A stretch of 25,048 nucleotides of DNA from an uncultured Lachnospiraceae bacterium (GCA_910585935.1 CAJUHN010000022.1:1-25048), one strand, 5' to 3'; counted from the first letter of the stretch, positions 6,491-14,678 are shown. Notes: generated from the sequence alone by a model not told the origin. Numbers and translations are program-made.

Positions 6491-7704
6491 ACTGGCGCTC
6501 AAAGAAATTATTTGTCTATCTACAATTACAATTAAAAAATGCCTTTCTCTTTGTTCCTAAAGTCTTTCTTATTTTTATGATATTCGGTGGACTGCTTTTC
6601 GGTATTGGAATATATGGAAATCAAATTTTATCTAAAAATTCCTCTATCGAAAAACTTTCTATCGCTGTTGTGTTCCCCAAAAAAGATTATCTCAGTTCTA
6701 TGACTTTTTCTTTTCTAAATAAAATGCAAAGTGTGAGGGAATTATTAACATTTGTTCCAATGGAAAGAGAAGAAGCTTTTGATCAGTTAAAAAAAGAAGA
6801 TGTTTTTGCAGTTGTGGAAATTCCAGATTTATTTATAGATGGAATTTTAAATGGCACTAATGTCCCCGCTAAAATTTCACTATCCGAAAAACACTCTCTG
6901 CAAAATATTCTATTTCGTACCCTATTAGATACAGGTGTTTCTATTTTAGGCACAGCACAGGCTGGAATTTATGCAGTAGACGATATTTTATTCTCCTATC
7001 AAATGTTTGATTCTATTCCTGAAATGGAAGAAGCATTAAATCAAATTTATCTTTCCTTTACCTTGAATCGAGATACCTATTTTAAATCAAAAAAAGTGGG
7101 ACTAACCGATCATCTCTCTACAATTCAATTTTATGGGGTATCTTTTTGTCTGCTTTTGATTTTATATTCTGGTATGGCAATAGACAACTTCTTTAAAGAA
7201 AATGATTCTTTTGAAAAAAGTATAACACGAGAGGGACTACCCATTTTTTTTAGTCAGATCATCAAAGTTATTTCCCTCACTTTTTGCTATTGGATTCTTC
7301 TTATCCTCTGCTTTTTTATATCTTCTTTCTTTCCTGATATAAGAATCCACCTTCCACACCTTTCTATTTCTTTTTATTTTTTACTCTTTCCTTTTTTATT
7401 CAATGTGATCAGTTTTTTCTATCTGTTGCATGAAATTAGTCAAAAACCGAACAATTATATTTTGTTATTATGCTCCCTTTCCACCATCTTTTTATTTTGC
7501 AGCGGTGGAATTATTCCAAAACAATTTTTGCCAAGCTCTATTCAGAAACTAGGAATTTTTTTGCCTTCTTCTTTTTGGTTAAGCTATCTAAAAAAAATGG
7601 TGTTACATACCATCACCTTACCTATTATCTTCTTTTGTTTGATACTAGGAAGTTGTTTTTTTATACTAGCTCTTTTTTTACATTCTCTATCTAATCATAG
7701 ATAA
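6487..7704 (+). CDS. ABC-2 type permease, first membrane subunit
   Basis: A 405-residue integral membrane protein with ABC-2 topology. One helix lies near the N-terminus (about 22-42, FVPKVFLIFMIFGGLLFGIGI). An extracellular domain of about 170 residues follows. A cluster of about five helices lies in the C-terminal half (about 215-400). The soluble part starts with LSIAVVFPKKDY, a beta-strand opening seen in ABC-2 permeases of the YhgE/NatB type. It overlaps the ATPase gene by four bases (ATGA). The next gene encodes a protein with the same plan, so the transporter is probably a heterodimer of permeases with an ATPase dimer. The gene is rich in Phe/Ile/Leu codons and very AT-rich, as expected for this class. 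Confidence 0.87.
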   Translation: MNWRSKKLFVYLQLQLKNAFLFVPKVFLIFMIFGGLLFGIGIYGNQILSKNSSIEKLSIAVVFPKKDYLSSMTFSFLNKMQSVRELLTFVPMEREEAFDQLKKEDVFAVVEIPDLFIDGILNGTNVPAKISLSEKHSLQNILFRTLLDTGVSILGTAQAGIYAVDDILFSYQMFDSIPEMEEALNQIYLSFTLNRDTYFKSKKVGLTDHLSTIQFYGVSFCLLLILYSGMAIDNFFKENDSFEKSITREGLPIFFSQIIKVISLTFCYWILLILCFFISSFFPDIRIHLPHLSISFYFLLFPFLFNVISFFYLLHEISQKPNNYILLLCSLSTIFLFCSGGIIPKQFLPSSIQKLGIFLPSSFWLSYLKKMVLHTITLPIIFFCLILGSCFFILALFLHSLSNHR

Positions 7705-7737
7705 TTTTTGAAGCAATTATCAGAAAGGACTTATCAA

Positions 7738-8778
7738 ATGAAAGCACTTTTTATTCGATTTTATATTCTCTGTAAAAGACAATTAAAAAATTCCTTTTTT
7801 TTATTTCTTCTTTTCGGCTTCCCTCTTTTGGGGCTGGGAATCCACACTCTAGAAAAAATTTCCCAAGAAAAATCAGATACAATATCTATCGCTATTTATT
7901 GTGAAAACCCTGATGCCTTCACCCAAAACTGTTTGGAAGAACTCACTCATATTTCCTCCTTTCATTTTTATAAAGCAGAAAGCCTTGCCTCTTTAGAAAC
8001 ACAAGTATCTTCTGGATATGCAGAATGTGGTTATGTCTTTCCTAATAACTTTCATTCTATACTTTTAAGTGGAAATCCAAAAAGACAAATCACTCTTTAT
8101 ACCTCTCCTTCCACATTATTTGCCTCACTTTCTAAAGAAGTAGTTTTTGCTTGTATATTTCGTTCCTTTGCAAAAGATATCGCTATTTCCTATATAAAAG
8201 CAAGTCCTATTTTTGATTCCATCAGAGAAAACGCTATCCCTATGTTCTCTTTACAATATCAGTCTTATCTAAATGGAACAGAAGATACTTCTCTTTTTCA
8301 TCTCATCTATGAAACTATTTCAATAACCAGAGAGCCAAATATCAACCCCTCCACCTTTGTTCCTATGCCCATCCGTGGAATTTTTGCCGTTCTTCTTTTT
8401 ATAAACTCTCTGACTGCCACCACACAAACCTTAGAAGATAAAAGAAAAAAGCTTCCGATTTCCCTTCTCTCTTCTATCGGAATTTCCTTTCTTTTTCTCA
8501 CACTTTCTGGCTGGTTCACACTATACCTAACTAAAAATTATACTTCCTTTTTTCAAGAATCTCTAACTGCTCTTTTCTATTTCCTCCTTTTATACATTTT
8601 TTGTATCCTCTTTTCTTATCTATGCAAAAATACATCTTTTATGACAGCCTCTATTCCTTTCTTTGCCCTAGGAAGCATGATTTTCTGCCCGATATTTATC
8701 AACCTTTCCTCCTTTCTTCCTATATTTTCTATCCTAGAAAAATTCTTCCTGCCATATTATTATATACATCTATTTTAA
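7738..8778 (+). CDS. ABC-2 type permease, second membrane subunit (possibly shortened)
   Basis: A 346-residue membrane protein with the same layout as its upstream neighbour: N-terminal helix (SFFLFLLFGFPLLGLGIH), extracellular domain opening ISIAIYCENPDA, then several helices. I chose the ATG at 7738 because AAAGGA lies at the right distance; a TTG ten codons upstream has no such site. The C-terminus looks curtailed: the neighbour continues about 40 residues past the equivalent FLP region with a last helix, whereas this protein stops after LPYYYIHLF. In another frame the DNA continues with a hydrophobic stretch (ILTATTHFLYYLKQSQ), and loss of one TA unit in the TATTATTATATAC tract would join it. 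Repeat copy D begins 45 bases after the stop. The gene may be slightly damaged, or the shorter end may be native. Confidence 0.8.
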   Translation: MKALFIRFYILCKRQLKNSFFLFLLFGFPLLGLGIHTLEKISQEKSDTISIAIYCENPDAFTQNCLEELTHISSFHFYKAESLASLETQVSSGYAECGYVFPNNFHSILLSGNPKRQITLYTSPSTLFASLSKEVVFACIFRSFAKDIAISYIKASPIFDSIRENAIPMFSLQYQSYLNGTEDTSLFHLIYETISITREPNINPSTFVPMPIRGIFAVLLFINSLTATTQTLEDKRKKLPISLLSSIGISFLFLTLSGWFTLYLTKNYTSFFQESLTALFYFLLLYIFCILFSYLCKNTSFMTASIPFFALGSMIFCPIFINLSSFLPIFSILEKFFLPYYYIHLF

Positions 8779-8823
8779 CAGCAACAACACACTTTTTATA
8801 TTACCTAAAGCAATCACAATCCA

Positions 8824-8890
8824 GCACTGGGAAAAAAGTATTCCAACGGAGCGAAAGCGCGGCTTCGTTGGAATACTTTTTTCCCAGTGC
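8824..8890 (+). repeat. Minimal repeat copy D: perfect 25-bp hairpin between convergent genes
   Basis: Arms 8824-8848 and 8866-8890 are perfectly complementary over 25 bases, around a 17-base loop that keeps the GAGC-GAAA-GCGC motif of the family. The P2-P3-P4 part is missing: the left P1 arm (ATTCCA) runs straight into the ACGGAGC that precedes the GNRA hairpin in full copies. The arms contain A6/T6 tracts, so on either strand it could act as a bidirectional terminator between the exporter operon and parC. Confidence 0.85.
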
Positions 8891-8920
8891 GTACCTCCCG
8901 ATCAACTCAAATCAAAACCA

Positions 8921-11161
8921 TCATATCCTTAACCTCATCCCTTTTGTATCCTTTTGTGTCAACTTTATCCTATCTATCAAAACCGCCTTTTCTTTCACAA
9001 AAATCTCTTTTTGTTCTACTTCCATCAAATATACTTCTATAATAAAATCTCTCTCTTTTAATTGTATCCCTCTCACTCCCACTGCTGTCTTTTTCTTTTC
9101 TGGAATTTCTTCTAAATAAAATCTTAAAAATATATTCTCCTTAGTCTGTAAAACTATCTGTTCCATATCCTTTTCTATAACAGAAATAAAAGCCACTTTA
9201 TCTTCATCTAATAACTTCGTAGCTGCTACTGTTCTTCGGCTTACCTCAAACTCTCCTCCGTCTACGAACTTTACCATTCCCTTCTCTGTAACAAATAAAA
9301 GTTTCTTTTCCTTTATTTTCTCAGAAGAAGTAATACAGACAATCCTTTCTCCGTTGCTAGAATAATTCCCCATATTATCAATCGGTTGTCCTTTATCACG
9401 GAGTTTTCCATTTGGAATATCAAATACTTTCACTTGATGTAATAACCCTGTATCTGTAAAAATACATATCTTTTCTGTATTCATACATCGAAATACATAT
9501 TTATTTTCTGCCTCTATCGTTTCTTTATTCCTCTCATAAATAGAAGTATCCACTGTTTTCGCATATCCGAATCTATCCATGACAAATACAACTTCCTGCT
9601 CCTTTGGCATTTCTTCCTCATAAACAGCTTCCTCTCCATCTTCTATCACTGTTTTTCTTTCTAAAGAAAATTCTTTTTTAATCGCTTCTAAATCCTTCTT
9701 TATCACCTTTATCATAGAACTATAATTTTCCAATATATCCTGATAAGTATGAATATTTTTTAAAATTTGTGCATATTCTTTCTGCAAGGCGTCTATTTCT
9801 AGTCCTACCAACTTCTGCAGACGAAGCTCTAAAATTGCACTCGCCTGTTTTTCTGTAAAATCTAATTTTTGTGCCTCTTGTTCTGCATGTTTTGTTTTAA
9901 AATGAATCCCTGTCGTATCTCCTGTCATAAGACATTTTTTCACTTCTTTTATAGATTTACTCCCACGTATCATTTCAATAATAAAATCTAAAATATCATA
10001 AGCTCTTATAAGCCCTTCCCTGACTTCTTTTTTCTCTAATTCCTTTTCCAAAAGATAGCGATATTTTCTAGCTGTCAACTCCATCTGAAAATCAATATGA
10101 TATCGAATAATATCCTTTAAGCTCAACCGTTCTGGTTTTCCATTTGCAATCGCTAACATATTGACTCCAAATGTATCTTCTAATTTCGTCTTTTTATATA
10201 ATAAATTGACTAGCTTTTCTGCATCTGCATTCTTTTTTAATTCAATTACAATTCTCAAGCCATCTTTTGAACTCTCATTAGAAATATCTACGATATCTGT
10301 TGTTTTTCTCGTTTCAACTAAATTTGCAACATCTGATAAAAATTTACTCAAATTAGATCCAATTAAAGTATAAGGAATCTCTGTAATAATAATTCTATCC
10401 TTATCTGTTTTTTTCTTCCCCCTCTCTATCTCTACTTTTCCTCTCACCTTTATCTTTCCTACTCCTGTTTCATAAATCTGCAATAAATCTTTTTTATTGA
10501 TCACCATTCCACCTGTAGGAAAATCTGGTCCTTTCACATACTCCATTAATTCTTCTACTGTTATCTCAGGGTGATAAAGATACGCTTCCATTGCCTCTAT
10601 CACTTCCCCTAAATTATGAGGTGGAATCGAAGTTGCCATGCCCACAGCAATCCCATCTGCTCCATTAATTAAAAGATTAGGCACTCGCACTGGAAGCACT
10701 TCTGGCTCTTTTTCTGTTTCATCAAAATTAGAAATATAGGGAATAATATCTTTATCCAAATCTTTTAAATATACTTCCTGTGTGAATTTTTTTAATCTCG
10801 CTTCTGTATAACGCATCGCGGCTGCTCCGTCCCCTTCTATAGAGCCAAAATTCCCATGCCCGTCCACTAATGCCATTCCTTTTTTAAAATCCTGTTCCAT
10901 AACTACTAATGCCTCATAAATAGAACTATCTCCGTGAGGATGATATTTTCCCATCGTATCCCCTACGATTCTAGCTGATTTTCTATGAGGCTTATCATAA
11001 TTTAATCCCAATTCGTGCATAGCATAAAGTACACGTCTTTGTACTGGCTTTAACCCATCTCTCACATCGGGAAGCGCTCTGGCAGTGATCACGCTCATCG
11101 CATAATCCACATAACTCTTTTGCATCACATCTGCATATTCTGTACTGATTATCTGTTCCAT
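8921..11161 (-). CDS. parC: DNA topoisomerase IV subunit A (ParC)
   Basis: Type IIA topoisomerase cleavage subunit, 746 residues. The winged-helix/tower part has the catalytic Tyr118 in AAAMRYTEARL and the quinolone-contact region HPHGDSSIYE, where Ser79 and Glu83 align with E. coli GyrA Ser83 and Asp87 and look like sensitive residues. A coiled-coil region follows (about 360-500), then a beta-pinwheel C-terminal domain from about 510. I see no GyrA-box (QRRGGKG-like) in the first blade, where the sequence reads NKETIEAENKYVFRC. That favours ParC (decatenation) over GyrA (negative supercoiling). It lies 12 bases after parE with its own GGGAGA site, so the two are co-transcribed. Annotation pipelines may label it gyrA-like. 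Confidence 0.87.
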   Translation of the reverse strand: MEQIISTEYADVMQKSYVDYAMSVITARALPDVRDGLKPVQRRVLYAMHELGLNYDKPHRKSARIVGDTMGKYHPHGDSSIYEALVVMEQDFKKGMALVDGHGNFGSIEGDGAAAMRYTEARLKKFTQEVYLKDLDKDIIPYISNFDETEKEPEVLPVRVPNLLINGADGIAVGMATSIPPHNLGEVIEAMEAYLYHPEITVEELMEYVKGPDFPTGGMVINKKDLLQIYETGVGKIKVRGKVEIERGKKKTDKDRIIITEIPYTLIGSNLSKFLSDVANLVETRKTTDIVDISNESSKDGLRIVIELKKNADAEKLVNLLYKKTKLEDTFGVNMLAIANGKPERLSLKDIIRYHIDFQMELTARKYRYLLEKELEKKEVREGLIRAYDILDFIIEMIRGSKSIKEVKKCLMTGDTTGIHFKTKHAEQEAQKLDFTEKQASAILELRLQKLVGLEIDALQKEYAQILKNIHTYQDILENYSSMIKVIKKDLEAIKKEFSLERKTVIEDGEEAVYEEEMPKEQEVVFVMDRFGYAKTVDTSIYERNKETIEAENKYVFRCMNTEKICIFTDTGLLHQVKVFDIPNGKLRDKGQPIDNMGNYSSNGERIVCITSSEKIKEKKLLFVTEKGMVKFVDGGEFEVSRRTVAATKLLDEDKVAFISVIEKDMEQIVLQTKENIFLRFYLEEIPEKKKTAVGVRGIQLKERDFIIEVYLMEVEQKEIFVKEKAVLIDRIKLTQKDTKGMRLRI

Positions 11162-11173
11162 AATTTTCTCCCT

Positions 11174-13093
11174 TTACGCATCTATCTCTGCCTCATTGGC
11201 ATGTTCATATATAAAATTGCGGCGTGGCGGCACATCTGTTCCCATCAATATAGAAGTCACATCAGAAGCCATCTTTCCATCTTCAATCTCCACTCGTTTT
11301 AACTTTCTTGTTTCTGGATTCAAGGTCGTTTCCCATAACTGACTCGCATCCATTTCCCCTAGCCCTTTATAACGCTGTAAAATAAAATTCTTATGAGAAC
11401 GTCTATATTTCTCTAACGCCTTATCATCATATAAATATTCCTGACTTCCCTTCGCTGGCTGTGCCTTATAAAGAGGAGGCATAGCAATATAAATATGCCC
11501 TTCATAGATAAGTTCTGGCATAAAGCGATAAAAAAGTGTCAACAGAAGCGTACAAATATGCGCTCCATCTACATCTGCATCTGCCATAATAATGATTTTA
11601 TCATAACGAAGTTTTGTAATATCAAAATCATTTCCATAACCTTCTGAAAATCCGCATCCAAATGCATTAATCATAGATTGAATCTCCGCGTTAGCAAGCA
11701 CTTTATCCATCGTAGCTTTTTCTACATTTAAAATCTTCCCTCGTATCGGAAGAATCGCTTGATACAAACGATTTCTTGCTGTTTTTGCAGACCCTCCTGC
11801 CGAATCTCCCTCTACAATAAAAATCTCACATTTAGAAGCATCTTTACTCTCACAGTTTGCTAACTTCCCATTAGAATCAAAAGAAAACTTCGGTTTCGTG
11901 AGTAAATTTGTCTTCGCCTTTTCCTCTGCCTTCCTAATTCTTGCTGACTTTTCTGCACATGCAATCACATTTTTTAATATATCTAAATTTCTGTCAAAAA
12001 ATAATTGTAACTCTTCATTTGCCACCTGACTGGTCGCTTTATTCGCATCTGGATTATCCAACTTTGTCTTAGTTTGTCCTTCAAAACGTGGATCGGGATG
12101 CTTAATAGAGATCACCGCTGTCATCCCATTCCTGACATCAGATCCTGTAAAATTTATATCTTTCTCCTTTAAAATTCCTAACTCTCTCGCATAATTATTC
12201 ATAATAATTGTAAAAATAGTCTTAAAACCTGTAATATGTGTACCACCTTCTTGTGTATAGATATTATTACAAAATCCCAAAATATTTTCCTGAAATTCAT
12301 TAATAAATTGAAATGCAATTTCCACTATGATATGTTCTGATTCTCCCTTAAAAGAAATCACGTCATGAATCGTTTCTTTTCCTTCATTTAATGCAGACAC
12401 AAAACCTGCAATGCCTTCCTCTTCATGAAAAACAATCTTTTCCTTTTCTCCCTCTCTTTTATTTTCAAAATAAATCGTTAAAGCAGGATTAAGATAAGCT
12501 GTTTCATGTAATCGGCTCTTTACCGCATCCGCCTTAAAACGTGTTTTCTCAAAAATTTCATCATCTGGCATAAAATTCACTTCTGTTCCTGTAGCCTTTG
12601 TCTTTCCTATCATAGGAAGCAGCCCGTCCACTAAATCCAAAACAGGAACTCCTCTTTGATACCTGTCATGATGTATGTATCCACCTCGAAATACCTTAAT
12701 ATCCAACCACTGTGACAGCGCATTTACTACAGAAGATCCCACTCCATGCAACCCTCCAGAAGTTTTATAAGCACCATCTCCGAACTTTCCCCCTGCATGT
12801 AATGTAGTATATACAATTCTAGCCGCAGGAAGTCCTTTTGGATGCATATCTACTGGTATTCCTCTTCCATTATCTCGAATGGTAGCAGAACCATCTTCTT
12901 CTAACGTCACCCAAATAGAATCACAATATCCATTTAAATGCTCATCTACTGCATTATCTACAATTTCATATATTAAATGATTAAGTCCCTTTGTTGAAAC
13001 ACTTCCTATATACATTCCGGGTCTTTTTCTAACTGCTTCTAATCCTTCCAATACAGTGATATTCTCTGCATTATAAGTTTCTATCTTTGCCAC
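11174..13093 (-). CDS. parE: DNA topoisomerase IV subunit B (ParE)
   Basis: ATPase subunit of a type IIA topoisomerase, 639 residues, normal length. GHKL ATPase motifs are EIVDNAVDE (Glu43 general base, Asn47 for Mg), DNGRGIPV and GGLHGVGSSVVNALS. The TOPRIM domain has EGDSAGGSAKTARNR (about residue 428) and DADVDGAHI (about 502), and the C-terminal end carries QRYKGLGEMDASQLW. The ARNR ending of the TOPRIM motif and pairing with a box-less A subunit favour ParE over GyrB. First gene of a two-gene operon; a good promoter lies 130 bases upstream with an SOS-box match over its -35. No SD stronger than AAAAG is seen directly before the ATG. Confidence 0.88.
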   Translation of the reverse strand: MAKIETYNAENITVLEGLEAVRKRPGMYIGSVSTKGLNHLIYEIVDNAVDEHLNGYCDSIWVTLEEDGSATIRDNGRGIPVDMHPKGLPAARIVYTTLHAGGKFGDGAYKTSGGLHGVGSSVVNALSQWLDIKVFRGGYIHHDRYQRGVPVLDLVDGLLPMIGKTKATGTEVNFMPDDEIFEKTRFKADAVKSRLHETAYLNPALTIYFENKREGEKEKIVFHEEEGIAGFVSALNEGKETIHDVISFKGESEHIIVEIAFQFINEFQENILGFCNNIYTQEGGTHITGFKTIFTIIMNNYARELGILKEKDINFTGSDVRNGMTAVISIKHPDPRFEGQTKTKLDNPDANKATSQVANEELQLFFDRNLDILKNVIACAEKSARIRKAEEKAKTNLLTKPKFSFDSNGKLANCESKDASKCEIFIVEGDSAGGSAKTARNRLYQAILPIRGKILNVEKATMDKVLANAEIQSMINAFGCGFSEGYGNDFDITKLRYDKIIIMADADVDGAHICTLLLTLFYRFMPELIYEGHIYIAMPPLYKAQPAKGSQEYLYDDKALEKYRRSHKNFILQRYKGLGEMDASQLWETTLNPETRKLKRVEIEDGKMASDVTSILMGTDVPPRRNFIYEHANEAEIDA

Positions 13094-13221
13094 TTTTCTA
13101 CATCCTCTTTTCTACTTGATATTTAAGACCTACATAATAGCATATCTTTTCCAATATTTCCAGCCCAAAAAAATTTTTTTATCTGACATATTTCTCTATT
13201 TTTTTTAACAACGTGAAAATT

Positions 13222-13250
13222 ATTATAACATATACGAACATACGTTTCAA
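13222..13250 (-). promoter_or_regulatory. Predicted parE-parC promoter
   Basis: On the minus strand, -35 TTGAAA (13245-13250), a 17-base spacer and -10 TATAAT (13222-13227). The 5' leader would be about 120 bases. Repeat copy F ends about 30 bases upstream of the -35, so it is not part of this transcript. Confidence 0.75.
13235..13248. promoter_or_regulatory. SOS (LexA/DinR) box overlapping the parE -35
   Basis: CGAACATACGTTTC matches every position of the Gram-positive consensus CGAACRNRYGTTYC. It overlaps four bases of the -35 hexamer and part of the spacer, a position where LexA would block RNA polymerase. LexA control of topoisomerase IV is inferred. Confidence 0.7.
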
Positions 13251-13279
13251 TATCAAAAAGAAAAGTTCTTCAAATCTTT

Positions 13280-13484
13280 GTTACAGTTCTGTCTATTTGG
13301 GCATCAAAGGTTCGCTACGGCAAGGAAGTTTCCAACGAAGCCGCGCTCTCGCTCCGTTCCAGACGTAACGGACACTAAATTCGCAATCCCTAACGGAACT
13401 GCTCATTAAGTGCCGACGTCTTCCAAGGGGCTTCTTTTGGAATACTTCCTTGCCTTCGCTAGTTTTTTGACTATTCTAATCTGT
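13280..13484 (-). repeat. Structured repeat copy F (full length)
   Basis: Full copy with RNA sense on minus. P1 arms are 13437-13454 and 13319-13335, paired except for one bulged base. P2 is GAAGCC/GGCTTC. P3 is AGACGT/ACGTCT and CGGCACT/AGTGTCCG with one bulge. P4 is GCAGTTCC/GGGATTGC, which includes two G-U pairs, with loop GTTA. The hairpin loop is GAGA. It matches copy C through the 5' flank (CAGATTAG...CTAGCG) and the 3' tail (CCTTTGATGCCCAAAT...CTGTAAC), which defines a length of about 205. Confidence 0.9.
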
Positions 13485-13623
13485 GAAAAACGAATTTCAT
13501 AGATACAAAAATTATAGCGAAAAAAACAGAAAAAACTGCTGAAAAATAGAAAAATCAATTTCCATTTTCAACAGTTAATCACTTTTATCTTTTGTGTTGA
13601 TAAACACTCAATTTTTTAGTTGA

Positions 13624-13911
13624 AAGTTATCTGTTTCGGAGTCTTCTCCACATTTCCAGCTCCTCTTTGAATTGTTCTGTATCCAAAATAAAGTTAAGCC
13701 AATCCTGATAAAACGTCTGAAAGCTACCTGCTTTCAGGTCAAAGACATATTCCACATCACAGATAAATATTTGACCATATCTTTCTCCACATGTAATCAG
13801 CCCATAATCGAGGGCACACCCATTCCATATGCCGCGCCTGTGCCAGTATTTTTTGCACTTCCTCTTTGTGAAATATAAGAGCACCTTTTTCCTTTCCGAT
13901 TTATCGCTGCA
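13624..13911 (-). pseudogene. Frameshifted fragment of a SUKH (SMI1/KNR4)-like protein
   Basis: Two reading frames together encode one coherent product of about 95 residues. The first part (GALIFHKEEVQKILAQARHMEW) has no start codon and is preceded at once by an in-frame TAA. The second part (CALDYGLITCGERYGQIF onward, ending at the TAA near 13624) continues in another frame after a shift in the GGG run near 13825. The pattern GC/CALDYGLITCGERYGQIF...SFQTFYQDWL resembles the C-terminal half of SUKH-superfamily proteins, which often serve as immunity proteins to polymorphic toxins. A GTG-started ORF of 85 codons exists in the second frame, but its first 20 residues look like out-of-frame coding. 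The family call is from memory of motifs and is tentative; the pseudogene call is firmer. No toxin gene is seen nearby. Confidence 0.45.
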
Positions 13912-13919
13912 ATTATATC

Positions 13920-14015
13920 ATGGAAAATTCTATGGGTCAATCACAGATTAGTGAAATTGCCAATGTAGAATATATCAACACTAAAAATAAAACGGATAAA
14001 TCTTTTCCTCAATAA
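13920..14015 (+). other. Small uncharacterised ORF (31 codons)
   Basis: The plus strand holds ATG...TAA with product MENSMGQSQISEIANVEYI followed by a polar Asn/Lys-rich end. Its composition looks more protein-like than the surroundings, but there is no clear ribosome binding site. It may be a remnant of the same degraded locus as the SUKH-like fragment, or chance. Confidence 0.2.
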
Positions 14016-14083
14016 CAATCAAAAAGTAAATATATCTCTATTTGGCTTTCTGAAAGAACACAAAAACAAGTTTAAATTTACTC

Positions 14084-14593
14084 TTAATGCCAGCAGCCTC
14101 CTGAATAACAACCGTTTCCATTATGACCTAAATAGTAATTATTATTGTGATGATGAAAACCTGTCTGGGTACAACCATTTACGTTACAGTTTTCATGACA
14201 AGAACCATAATAATAAACATTATCATGATAATGAACTCCTGTCTGGGTACAACCGTCTACCATACATACCTCATTAGAATGACAGAAATACCAATTTTCA
14301 TCATGACTATGAACTCCTGTCTGGGTACAACCATCTACTGTACAAACAGCATGATTATGACCATCATTCAAAAAATGTCCATAACAATATTGTCCATCAT
14401 GTATATGGTTATAAGTGATATTACACCCTTCTACATTACATGTAGTATAAGTGATCTGTGTGCTACTCTGACTCCATGTCCTACCATGATGTCCTCCGCC
14501 ATGTCCCCCATGATGCGCACTAATTGGCATCACACAAATAGAAGCCATAAAACAAGAGGCTGCTATTACTGACAAAATTTTTTTTACTTTCAT
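14084..14593 (-). CDS. Secreted His/Cys-rich repeat protein, probable metal binder
   Basis: A 169-residue exported protein. Residues 1-26 form a signal peptide (basic MKVKK, hydrophobic core, MPISA cleavage). The mature part opens with a His/Gly-rich segment HHGGHGGGHHG, then four repeats of about 25-33 residues with the pattern C-x-V-x-G-C-x5-H-x-H-[DN] (for example CTVDGCTQTGVHSHD), each followed by an aromatic-rich stretch and most by one more Cys/His. It ends NGCYSGGCWH. The spacing C-x4-C-x5-H-x-H resembles a compact zinc or copper site, so extracellular metal binding is a reasonable inference. I recognise no named family. The repeats are visible in the DNA as three copies of CTGTCTGGGTACAACC. 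It has its own promoter and a strong TAGGAGGAG site. Loss or gain of repeat units by recombination is likely between strains. Confidence 0.82.
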   Translation of the reverse strand: MKVKKILSVIAASCFMASICVMPISAHHGGHGGGHHGRTWSQSSTQITYTTCNVEGCNITYNHIHDGQYCYGHFLNDGHNHAVCTVDGCTQTGVHSHDENWYFCHSNEVCMVDGCTQTGVHYHDNVYYYGSCHENCNVNGCTQTGFHHHNNNYYLGHNGNGCYSGGCWH

Positions 14594-14649
14594 GAAATAT
14601 TCTCCTCCTAAACATAAAACACTCTTTCACTATAGTTACTTACATTTTC

Positions 14650-14678
14650 AGTATATCCCATACCCAGAGAATTTGCAA
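14650..14678 (-). promoter_or_regulatory. Predicted promoter of the His/Cys-rich protein gene
   Basis: On the minus strand, -35 TTGCAA (14673-14678), a 17-base spacer and -10 TATACT (14650-14655), giving a leader of about 50 bases that ends in a strong SD (GGAGGAG). Confidence 0.6.

Noticed and set aside
8601..9119. 172-codon plus-strand ORF
   Set aside because: It overlaps the permease 3' end, passes through repeat D and runs antisense to parC; it is not a gene, though its start hints at a permease frameshift.
8921..13093. Gyrase (gyrB-gyrA) instead of topoisomerase IV
   Set aside because: The A subunit lacks a recognisable GyrA-box; ParC/ParE is favoured, though naming in Clostridia is inconsistent.
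13280..13484. Riboswitch or leader attenuator of parE
   Set aside because: The predicted parE promoter lies downstream of the repeat, and the same structure occurs beside unrelated genes in both orientations.
14147..14572. 141-codon plus-strand ORF rich in Met, Ile and Thr
   Set aside because: It is the antisense shadow of the His/Cys repeat gene; the minus-strand frame has a signal peptide, repeats and a strong SD.
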